From contig JAQVQI010000010.1 of the NCBI GenBank assembly GCA_028701645.1, positions 1-18,374 on the forward strand: a DNA stretch of 18,374 nucleotides, read 5' to 3'. Source of the stretch: Candidatus Shapirobacteria bacterium. Its GTDB lineage: Bacteria > Patescibacteriota > Microgenomatia > UBA12405. Under the pieces are notes generated by a model. It had not been told where the DNA came from and did no database searches. It was given only the letters and a program-made list of their open reading frames with translations. Both the position numbers and the translations under genes were made by a program. Below are positions 11,850 to 18,374 of this stretch, in pieces; the first letter of the stretch is position 1, and every line of letters begins with the position of its first letter.

Positions 11850-12515
11850 ATGCTTCCCAATCCTAAAGATAATAAAAAAAATAATACATTTTCAAAGCTA
11901 TCAGATACTCCTGTCGATGAAGCTCAAGAAAATCTAAAAAAAATTCAAAACAAGAGGAGAGCAATAATTATTGCTCTTATTTTAACCACTGGCTTTAGTT
12001 TTATTTTTTGGAGCTTTAAATCAATTGAAAAAATAATTAAAAATCCACCCCAATTTAATCTTAATTTAACCTCTAAATTACCAAAAATTACTTTTAATAA
12101 ATCTAACAAAACCCAGATTCCCTCTTCAACTAATTTATCTAATTATTTAGAAAAATCTCCCATCAATTGGTCAATTTATATAAGTCTTGATTCAAATTTT
12201 TCTAGTCCAGTTTTTGAATATCAACCGCAAAATTTAAAAACAGGAGAAAGTATAGACCAAATAATTAATCAACTTAGCAGTATTAGTCCGTCCCCAGAAA
12301 GCCTGACTAACTCTGTTTTGCCTCAAGGACTTAATTTTCAAGAAAAAATCGAAAATTCTACTAATATTTATTATCGTGGGCTTATTAATCTTCCCAAAAA
12401 CAAGATTTTGATTTTAATTAATCAAAATAATTCACCAAACGCTTCACTTTTGCAAACAGAACTTCCGATATTAGTCGATCATTTGTACTGGTATGCTGTT
12501 AGTTTTTTGGATTAA
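11850..12515 (+). CDS. Single-pass membrane protein of unknown function
   Basis: This 221-aa protein has a hydrophilic, lysine-rich cytosolic amino part (residues 1-36), one transmembrane segment at about 37-55 (RRAIIIALILTTGFSFIFW), then an Asn/Ser/Pro-rich linker and an extracytoplasmic domain of about 115 residues with alternating strands and polar runs (INWSIYISLDSNFSSPVFEY, ENSTNIYYRGLINLPKNKILILINQ). I do not recognise a family. The composition fits a cell-surface anchored protein. It follows the kinase across a heptamer array, and its stop overlaps the stop of the convergent penicillin-binding protein by 3 nt. A TATATT box 7 nt before ATG 11850 could be its own promoter. Confidence 0.7.
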   Translation: MLPNPKDNKKNNTFSKLSDTPVDEAQENLKKIQNKRRAIIIALILTTGFSFIFWSFKSIEKIIKNPPQFNLNLTSKLPKITFNKSNKTQIPSSTNLSNYLEKSPINWSIYISLDSNFSSPVFEYQPQNLKTGESIDQIINQLSSISPSPESLTNSVLPQGLNFQEKIENSTNIYYRGLINLPKNKILILINQNNSPNASLLQTELPILVDHLYWYAVSFLD

Positions 12516-14611
12516 TTAGCTACTGGCTGGCTTATTACTGGACAACTAACGGCAATCTCACTGCCAGTTATTGTCCACTCTTGTTTATTACAAATATTTT
12601 TTTTAATTAAATTATTTGGAATAACCCATGAAACATTTTCTTTATTTTCAAGAATTTTTGTCATTATTCGATTCCAAATCGGGGTTGCTCCGCTAACCCC
12701 AGAAGCCACCCAACTCATCGGTTCTCCACTATTATTACCAACCCAAACAGCCACTAATACTTCAGGTGTCCAGCCGACACACCAATTGTCCTTTAAATTA
12801 TTTGTTGTTCCTGTTTTTACCGCTACAGTTCTATCTTTTATAACCAATTTAGAATTACTCCCAAATATTGGTGATCTTGCTTGATTATCACTCAAAACAT
12901 CATTAATCATATAAGCATATTCTGGCTCAACCACTGTTTTAGTTTTTATTTCTTTTTGGTAGATTGATTCACCTAAATATGTTTTTATTTCCAAAATTGG
13001 GTTTATCTCAATTTTTTCTCCTAAATTAGCAAAAATACTGTAGGCTTGTGATATTTCTGTCATTTTTATTTCTCCACTTCCCAATGCCAAAGATAACCCA
13101 AATCGGTTTCTTTCTTCCCATGTTGTAATTCCCATATCAGAGGCTAAATCAATCATTTCGTTAACCCCGTTTTTTTCTAATAATTTTACTGAAGGGATAT
13201 TTAAAGAAGAAGCTAAAGCAGTTCGTAGGGTAACTCTTCCCATGTATTTCCCGTTATAATTTTGTGGACTATAAGGCTTTTGACCTTTTATTTTATAAAC
13301 AACCGGACTATCATCGATCGTTGATGACAAACTAAACCCATTTTTTAGTGCTAATAGATAATTAATCGGTTTTATTGAAGACCCGGGCTGTCTAAGTGCT
13401 GTCGCCACATTGTATTTTCCATCAATATCTTTTGCATAATAATTTTTTGAACCCACCATTGCCAAAATATCGCCCGATTTTACGTCGACAACTAAAGAGG
13501 CTCCATTTTTTATATTTAATTTTTTTACCTTTCCAATCTCCTCTGCCACAATTTCTTCAGCTAAGTTTTGAGTTTCCAAATCTAAACTTGTTTTAATTGT
13601 TAATCCTTGTTTTTCTAAATTAGTGTAACCATATTCAGTTTCTAAAATATTTTTTATATAAAAAACAAAATGTGGGGCCATAATTTTTTTTAAATTATTT
13701 TTGATATTAATTTTTTCATTTAACCAATTTTCAGCTTCATTTTCTGTTAAATAGCCATTTTTTACCATTTCTTCTATTACATGCTTGGCTCTTTTAACCC
13801 CCAAACCAGGATCGTTACCATAAGGAGAATAAGAACTAGGCGCTGCCGGTAACCCGGCTAAATATGCCGCCTCAATCAAATTAATATCTTCAACATTTTT
13901 CCCAAAATATTTCAACGACGCCTCTTGAACCCCATAGGCTTCGCCTCCATAAGAAACTTGGTTTAAATATCTTTCTAGAATTTCATCTTTACTTAATTTA
14001 TTTTCTAATTTTAGGGTCAAAACAGCCTCTCTAATTTTTCTTTTTAAAGTCTTTTCACTACTTAAAAACACATTTTTAACTAATTGCTGGGTTATTGTTG
14101 AACCTCCTCGCGGTTTATCCTCACCATTTTTTTTAAAGTTATATTTAACTGCTGTAATTAATCCTTTAATTGATAATCCGTGATGGTTATAAAAATTCTT
14201 ATCCTCAATCGCAATTGTCGCTTCAATTAAATCTTGAGGGATTTGTTCTAATGTTTTCCATGTTCTGTTTTCATTTTCATAAAATTTATAAAGTATCTTG
14301 TTGTTTCTGTCAGTTATTACAGTTGAAAGATTTGGGGGGTTGTAGATCAAGTCAACCTTGGGTAAGTCTTTTAAGATTATTAAATAAAACAGTGCTGTAC
14401 TTCCAATAATTATTATCAAAACAAAACTTGATAACCAAAATAATGGTTTTACTTTTATCTTATTTTTTCTTTTTTTTATTCTGATTTTTGGCCATTTTAT
14501 TTTTGGGAAAATTATTTTTGGTAATTTAATTTTCTTAATTTTTTTTAGACTTTTTAGGACAGGGGAGCCTATTCCAATTAGAATTTTTAAAAATAATTCT
14601 AAAATAATCAT
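12512..14611 (-). CDS. Class A penicillin-binding protein (transglycosylase/transpeptidase), second copy in the run
   Basis: This 699-aa bifunctional enzyme polymerises and cross-links peptidoglycan at the outer face of the membrane. A strongly basic cytosolic tail (residues 20-55) contains three PKI-ended units (KLPKI, IFPKI, KWPKI). A transmembrane segment follows at about 57-80, then the GT51 glycosyltransferase with catalytic Glu136 in EDKNFYNHHG, GGSTITQQLVKN at 169-180, and LNQVSYGGEAYGVQ. The transpeptidase has SSIK at 411-414 (nucleophile Ser411), SLN at 469-471 and KTGT at 599-602. All catalytic motifs are intact. It starts one base after the stop of the upstream paralogue (TGA-C-ATG), so the two are translationally coupled. 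Confidence 0.95.
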   Translation of the reverse strand: MIILELFLKILIGIGSPVLKSLKKIKKIKLPKIIFPKIKWPKIRIKKRKNKIKVKPLFWLSSFVLIIIIGSTALFYLIILKDLPKVDLIYNPPNLSTVITDRNNKILYKFYENENRTWKTLEQIPQDLIEATIAIEDKNFYNHHGLSIKGLITAVKYNFKKNGEDKPRGGSTITQQLVKNVFLSSEKTLKRKIREAVLTLKLENKLSKDEILERYLNQVSYGGEAYGVQEASLKYFGKNVEDINLIEAAYLAGLPAAPSSYSPYGNDPGLGVKRAKHVIEEMVKNGYLTENEAENWLNEKINIKNNLKKIMAPHFVFYIKNILETEYGYTNLEKQGLTIKTSLDLETQNLAEEIVAEEIGKVKKLNIKNGASLVVDVKSGDILAMVGSKNYYAKDIDGKYNVATALRQPGSSIKPINYLLALKNGFSLSSTIDDSPVVYKIKGQKPYSPQNYNGKYMGRVTLRTALASSLNIPSVKLLEKNGVNEMIDLASDMGITTWEERNRFGLSLALGSGEIKMTEISQAYSIFANLGEKIEINPILEIKTYLGESIYQKEIKTKTVVEPEYAYMINDVLSDNQARSPIFGSNSKLVIKDRTVAVKTGTTNNLKDNWCVGWTPEVLVAVWVGNNSGEPMSWVASGVSGATPIWNRIMTKILENKENVSWVIPNNLIKKNICNKQEWTITGSEIAVSCPVISQPVAN

Positions 14612-14612
14612 G

Positions 14613-16778
14613 TCAGTTTACTAAGGTTGCAGGTTTTTTATTTTTATTAGGATCATTTGGATCATTATTTTCGACCAAAGGGCAATCCAAACAGATTTTT
14701 AATTTTGTAATATCTTCCACGATAGTATGCTCCTGCCATTCTGCATTTGGAGCCACTTCGTTGTCCACAACAATTCTGCCAGTATCTTTGTTAATCAACA
14801 CATTTTGTCTTATTATTGTTTGTTTTTTGGGTAAAAATTCCTTCTTAAAATATTCATAATGAGATTCACAACCGCCATCTGGTACTGCCATTCCGGTTAA
14901 ATTACAAACATACATACCAACTATTCCTGCTGGTCTTACCGGTGTTTTTACTTCTTTGTCCAATAATAACTGTGTCATTATTTTATTCCATATTGGCGCC
15001 GCCCCAGTAGTCCCAGAAACTAAGCCTCCCATTTTAGAATTATCATTATTTCCTACCCAAGTAGTTACCACATAATCTGGAGTATAACCAATTGTCCAAT
15101 TATCCCTCATGTCATTGGTAGTTCCGGTTTTGACCGCTACTTCAGGGTGTCCTTTGATGTTTAACATTGAACCTCTTCCAAATACCATACTTCGAGCCCC
15201 ATCGTCTGACAAAATTTGTTGAATTATAAATCCAGTCTCTCGACTCATTACCCGGCTTCCACTATTTTCTTTATATTCTTCTAAAATTTGACCATTTTTA
15301 TCGACTATTTTTAAAATTGGAGTCAAGTCTTGTCGTATCCCCATATTGGCTAATACTCCGTAAGCCACGTTCATATCAGCCATGGTTACTTCTCCGCCTC
15401 CCAAGGTTAGAGATAAACCGTAATCCGATGGATTTTGAAAACTGCTAATTCCCATTGCCGAAGCCGAGGCAACAAATGTTTCTAATGAATTTAATTTTAA
15501 GACCTTAACCGCTGCAATATTAAACGAGTTTGCCAATGAAGTTCTGATATTTTGTAATCCATGATAAGCTCCACCATAATTTGTTGGACAATAGTTTTTT
15601 TGATTAATTTGACCAAAACAGGTTGGATTGTCGTCAACCACCGACGCGGCTGTTATCTTTCCCGTTTCTATCGCCACCGCATAATTAAGTGGTTTAATAG
15701 ATGAACCTGGCTGTCTTAGGGCAGTTGTAACATTGTATTTACCATCTATTTCATTCGAAAAATAATCAACCGATCCGACCATTGCCAAAATTTGACCCGA
15801 CTTTGGATCAGTTATCAAAGATGATCCATTACTAACTTTATATTTTTTTAATTTTTCTAATTCAGCCGAAACCGAAGCTTGAGCCATTTTTTGAATATCT
15901 AAATTCAAACTCGTCGTAATTTTTAAGCCACCCTCTGTTAGTTTCTGAATTCCATATTTTTCTGCCAATAACTCTTTCACATAAAATACAAAATGGGGTG
16001 CCTCTATCCCAGTTTTATTAATATAGTAATTAAGTTCCTCATTTTTCGCTAAATCATATTGTTGTTGATCAATAAATTTCAGTTCTAACATTCTGTTTAA
16101 AACCATAATTTGGCGATTTTTTGCTGTTTCCGGATATGAAAAAGGGGAGTATTTTGTCGGTGAAGCTGGTAGTCCGGCTATCAGCGCTGATTCGGCTAAG
16201 GTTAAATCACTAATATTTTTATTAAATATCCCCATCGCGGCTGCTTGTACTCCCCAAAGTGTCCCCCCATAAGGTGTTTGATTTAAATACATTTCCAATA
16301 TTTTGTCTTTACTATACATAATTTCTGTCGCAATCGTCAAAATCGCTTCTTTGATTTTTCGAGAAATAGTTCTTTCGGGTGTAAGTAAGGCATTTTTGAC
16401 CAATTGTTGGGTCAACGTTGATCCTCCTTGTAATCTTTTTTTTACTAATGTTCTATACAGCCCTCGAATTAACCCTTTAATATCAAAACCATTGTGTTTA
16501 TAAAAATTAGCATCTTCAATTGCCAACGTTGCATTTATCAAGTTTTTGGGTACCTGATCTAATCCAACCACAACCCTTCGCTTATCTGCATAAATTTCAT
16601 ACAACAACTTTCCATTTCTATCCATTACCTGTGAAGACTGAGGATATTCACCTTTATCCAGTTTACTCGGATTAGGAATATTAAAAATAATATAAATAGT
16701 CGCCATAAATAACCCAATCAAAGCAACCAATAATAGCCACCATCTTTTTTTTATTTTTATTTTTCTTTTATTGACCAT
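14613..16778 (-). CDS. Class A penicillin-binding protein (transglycosylase/transpeptidase), first copy in the run
   Basis: This 721-aa paralogue of the next gene has the same architecture. A short basic tail and transmembrane segment (about 13-34) precede the GT51 domain with catalytic Glu88 (EDANFYKHNG), GGSTLTQQLVKN at 118-129 and LNQTPYGGTLWGVQ. The transpeptidase has SSIK at 359-362, SFN at 418-420 (Phe where SLN is usual; the Ser and Asn are kept) and KTGT at 550-553. It has a longer C-terminal tail with cysteines (YVCNLTGM, GGCESHYEYF, KICLDCP) that the other copy largely lacks. Its start overlaps the DUF5667-like gene by 11 nt. The tandem arrangement suggests an old duplication with division of labour. 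Confidence 0.95.
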   Translation of the reverse strand: MVNKRKIKIKKRWWLLLVALIGLFMATIYIIFNIPNPSKLDKGEYPQSSQVMDRNGKLLYEIYADKRRVVVGLDQVPKNLINATLAIEDANFYKHNGFDIKGLIRGLYRTLVKKRLQGGSTLTQQLVKNALLTPERTISRKIKEAILTIATEIMYSKDKILEMYLNQTPYGGTLWGVQAAAMGIFNKNISDLTLAESALIAGLPASPTKYSPFSYPETAKNRQIMVLNRMLELKFIDQQQYDLAKNEELNYYINKTGIEAPHFVFYVKELLAEKYGIQKLTEGGLKITTSLNLDIQKMAQASVSAELEKLKKYKVSNGSSLITDPKSGQILAMVGSVDYFSNEIDGKYNVTTALRQPGSSIKPLNYAVAIETGKITAASVVDDNPTCFGQINQKNYCPTNYGGAYHGLQNIRTSLANSFNIAAVKVLKLNSLETFVASASAMGISSFQNPSDYGLSLTLGGGEVTMADMNVAYGVLANMGIRQDLTPILKIVDKNGQILEEYKENSGSRVMSRETGFIIQQILSDDGARSMVFGRGSMLNIKGHPEVAVKTGTTNDMRDNWTIGYTPDYVVTTWVGNNDNSKMGGLVSGTTGAAPIWNKIMTQLLLDKEVKTPVRPAGIVGMYVCNLTGMAVPDGGCESHYEYFKKEFLPKKQTIIRQNVLINKDTGRIVVDNEVAPNAEWQEHTIVEDITKLKICLDCPLVENNDPNDPNKNKKPATLVN

Positions 16779-17328
16779 AGCATTTTTCTATAAAAAGATT
16801 ATTTGTTTCTTTTTCTAATTCTAAAAATTCAATTAGATATTTATAAGCTCGAGTTGCTTCTTCAATTTTATTATTCATTTTTATTACTTCGATATCTTTT
16901 TGGTTTAAAGAATTTATTATTTTTTTGGATTTTTCTAATTTAAGTATGGCTTTTTTTACTGTTTTGTTAGACAAAATTTCTTTGCCTTTTTTGTCCAACT
17001 TTATTGCTTCTTCCAATTTTTTGTCAGCTACAAGCAAGATAATATCAGCCTTTTCTATCGGATTTTTTGTTAAACTAATCCAAATTTCATCTCTTAAAGT
17101 TTTGATCAAATACCAAGGACTGTCTGGCAATGTTTGGGTTTCTGGTAAATTGTAACAATAATTTTTTAATTCTCCTATCTCATTTTTAATTTGATAAGAA
17201 ATTGGTACGTTTCGTAATTTATCAAAGTTTTTGTTTTCTTTAATTCGCTCCAAACCAGCTCTTACAAAAGAGATATACAACACTATTGTTGAAAAAAAAA
17301 TTATTCCTATTTTCCACCACCACTTCAT
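16768..17328 (-). CDS. DUF5667-like membrane-anchored helical protein
   Basis: This 186-aa protein has an amino-terminal signal-anchor (residues 5-23, WKIGIIFFSTIVLYISFVR) and an extracytoplasmic, lysine- and glutamate-rich helical domain. LPDSPWYLIKTLRDEIWISLTKNPIEKADIILLVADKKLEEA (67-108; key LPDSPWY) resembles the DUF5667 motif, in which such a turn is followed by long helices. The function of DUF5667 proteins is unknown. It overlaps the first penicillin-binding protein by 11 nt, so it is co-translated with both; a role in cell-wall synthesis or as an envelope scaffold is inferred from context only. A TAAAAT box ends 5 nt before the ATG. Confidence 0.75.
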   Translation of the reverse strand: MKWWWKIGIIFFSTIVLYISFVRAGLERIKENKNFDKLRNVPISYQIKNEIGELKNYCYNLPETQTLPDSPWYLIKTLRDEIWISLTKNPIEKADIILLVADKKLEEAIKLDKKGKEILSNKTVKKAILKLEKSKKIINSLNQKDIEVIKMNNKIEEATRAYKYLIEFLELEKETNNLFIEKCYGQ

Positions 17329-17333
17329 GGCTT

Positions 17334-17339
17334 ATTTTA
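17334..17339 (-). promoter_or_regulatory. -10-like box before the DUF5667-like gene
   Basis: On the minus strand GATAAAAT leaves 5 nt to the ATG at 17328. The same octamer precedes the next gene upstream (18109-18116). Leaderless transcription is possible. Confidence 0.4.
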
Positions 17340-17343
17340 TCAT

Positions 17344-18102
17344 TTACCTGTGGAAAAAAGCTTGATAAGGACTTATTTGTTCCTTGGTTATTTTTGATTT
17401 CATATACCAATATTGTGGCCAAAAATACAAATAATTAATTATTTTATCGATTTTATTTTCTTTTTGATTTTTTTTGAAAATTGAAAATTGAAAATTGAAA
17501 ATTTTGTTTTTATAGGGTGTTGCTACAAATTTTTTTGCCCACTTGTTAGTCTTCAAAAAAATTTCGTAAGTCTGGTTTCTATTAATTAGTGGAATTAATA
17601 ACAACAAATCTACCGCACTCCCTAAATTTTGTCTGTTTTTTGGAATTTCCAAATAACTCTCATCCAACCACAAATTAAAACAAAACTGATCTTTAGATTC
17701 AACCTTGTCAAAAACTCGATGGGGGATTCTATTTTTATACATCCACCAGCGCAAAGCAAGCCTGTTTTTCCATAAAGTGTTAGTTTTTGTTATAACCAAA
17801 AGATCAATATCGTCATTTTTTTTGGGATGACCCGATGATACTGACCCAGAAATACCCAAAAATACGATATCTTTAAAATTATTTTTTATTAAATCCGCCA
17901 ATTTTCTGGCCTTATTTATTTTTGAGTTCCTCCATTTATTTTTTTTATTTTTCCAATTCAACTTATAAATTTCTTGTTTTAAGACCTCCTCTGGGTATAC
18001 CTTTTTTGAAATTAATCTTTTTTTGATTTCTTCTTTATTAATATGGCTTTTAAAATTCTTTGCATATTTAATTGTCCTTTTTATCGCCAAACTAACACTC
18101 AT
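17344..18102 (-). CDS. Nucleotidyltransferase-domain protein (pol beta fold)
   Basis: This 252-aa protein carries the minimal signature of the pol-beta nucleotidyltransferase superfamily: GISGSVSSG at residues 83-91 followed by DDIDLLVIT at 97-105, with metal-binding aspartates of the DxD type. A lysine-rich amino part (1-75) precedes it, and a mostly alpha-helical C-terminal region, rich in Trp and Tyr (WPQYWYMKSK), follows. The substrate is unknown; relatives nucleotidylate antibiotics, RNA or proteins. No toxin-antitoxin partner is adjacent. Residues 200-209 (around NFQFSIF) are encoded by four perfect GAAAATT heptamers, apparently inserted into the C-terminal region. Start ATG 18102 has a GATAAAAT box 6 nt upstream. 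Confidence 0.8.
   Translation of the reverse strand: MSVSLAIKRTIKYAKNFKSHINKEEIKKRLISKKVYPEEVLKQEIYKLNWKNKKNKWRNSKINKARKLADLIKNNFKDIVFLGISGSVSSGHPKKNDDIDLLVITKTNTLWKNRLALRWWMYKNRIPHRVFDKVESKDQFCFNLWLDESYLEIPKNRQNLGSAVDLLLLIPLINRNQTYEIFLKTNKWAKKFVATPYKNKIFNFQFSIFKKNQKENKIDKIINYLYFWPQYWYMKSKITKEQISPYQAFFHR
17476..17503. repeat. Four perfect GAAAATT heptamers inside the nucleotidyltransferase gene
   Basis: Four identical 7-bp units lie in tandem on the plus strand, inside the minus-strand coding sequence. Three units equal 21 bp and read NFQFSIF. Gain or loss of one unit would shift the frame about 43 codons before the normal end. Confidence 0.9.
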
Positions 18103-18108
18103 ATTTTT

Positions 18109-18114
18109 ATTTTA
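18109..18114 (-). promoter_or_regulatory. -10-like box before the nucleotidyltransferase gene
   Basis: On the minus strand TAAAAT ends 6 nt before the ATG at 18102, within the octamer GATAAAAT shared with the box at 17334-17339. Confidence 0.4.
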
Positions 18115-18136
18115 TCTTATAAGGTCATCTTCTTGA

Positions 18137-18142
18137 TATAAT
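18137..18142 (+). promoter_or_regulatory. -10 box of the rightmost gene
   Basis: A perfect TATAAT ends 13 nt before ATG 18156, giving a short leader. No convincing -35 box is seen. Confidence 0.5.
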
Positions 18143-18155
18143 CAAACGTGAATCT

Positions 18156-18374
18156 ATGGTAAATAAAAAATCAAAAATTTATCGCCTCTGGGAAATGATT
18201 CCTGGTTTTTTTGCCTGGACAACAATCCTTTTTCCTATTTGGGGATCCATTGTTTTACCAAAAGCTGTGGCTTATTTTGTTATCGCTTTTTTAATTTATT
18301 GGTTATACCAATCATTTAAGTCAGCCATATTGGCAAGTATTGGTTATTTTAAAATCAAAAAAGCCAAAAATACC
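18156..18374 (+). CDS. Probable CPR-type membrane glycosyltransferase, amino-terminal fragment
   Basis: The frame is open for 73 codons from ATG 18156 to the window edge. It begins with a basic stretch and the motif RLWEMIPGFFAWTTILFPIWGSIV, then two hydrophobic segments (about residues 18-33 and 36-53), and a basic stretch ending KIKKAKNT. This start, ending in a helix pair before the catalytic domain, is like large family-2 glycosyltransferases of CPR bacteria in which a two-helix membrane anchor precedes the GT-A domain. The catalytic domain is outside the window, so the call is tentative; it could be another membrane protein. It is divergent from the nucleotidyltransferase gene. Confidence 0.55.
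   Translation, partial: MVNKKSKIYRLWEMIPGFFAWTTILFPIWGSIVLPKAVAYFVIAFLIYWLYQSFKSAILASIGYFKIKKAKNT

Overview
The window reads as a piece of a small, AT-rich bacterial genome of the Candidate Phyla Radiation (Patescibacteria), most likely a Microgenomates-type lineage. This is inferred from gene content, not from a marker tree. The supporting signs are a two-gene transketolase, a divergent enolase beside a phosphoglycerate mutase, a tiny stand-alone GIY-YIG protein, a DUF5667-like protein next to tandem class A penicillin-binding proteins, the start of a CPR-style membrane glycosyltransferase, tight or overlapping genes, and almost no Shine-Dalgarno sequences. UGA serves as a normal stop codon (for example in thymidine kinase and the transketolase C-half), which argues against the UGA=Gly lineages (Gracilibacteria, Absconditabacteria).

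Layout. (1) 1-3070, minus strand: FkbM-type methyltransferase, enolase, then phosphoglycerate mutase cut by the window edge; the last two are consecutive lower-glycolysis steps. (2) 3071-5358, plus strand: groES-groEL behind a near-consensus housekeeping promoter and a CIRCE-like operator, closed by a strong terminator. (3) 5363-6127: minus-strand tRNA-Cys, a GIY-YIG gene, an inverted decayed copy of the 3' half of tRNA-Cys, and an unrecognised gene. (4) 6245-7776, plus strand: TK1-type thymidine kinase and IspH. (5) 7763-9080, minus strand: ECF-like sigma factor, small membrane protein and a YjbQ-family protein. (6) 9155-12515, plus strand: both transketolase halves, a PfkB sugar kinase and a single-pass membrane protein. 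(7) 12512-18102, minus strand: nucleotidyltransferase-domain protein, DUF5667-like membrane protein and two tandem bifunctional penicillin-binding proteins. (8) From 18156, plus strand: the amino end of a probable membrane glycosyltransferase.

Functionally this is mostly core physiology: glycolysis and non-oxidative pentose phosphate steps feeding nucleotide and isoprenoid precursors, protein folding, and peptidoglycan assembly. The unusual signal lies between and inside genes. Degenerate tandem heptamers (one array has period 8) fill several spacers, and a perfect or near-perfect GAAAATT heptamer array sits inside two unrelated coding regions, where it encodes the same peptide NFQFS. Three 16-nt GC-rich hairpins of identical 6-4-6 geometry stand out from the AT-rich background. 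The GIY-YIG gene lies between a tRNA-Cys and an inverted degenerate half-copy of that tRNA, which looks like the footprint of a small mobile or recombinational event. Several genes have a -10-like box only 5-7 nt before the start codon, suggesting leaderless transcripts.
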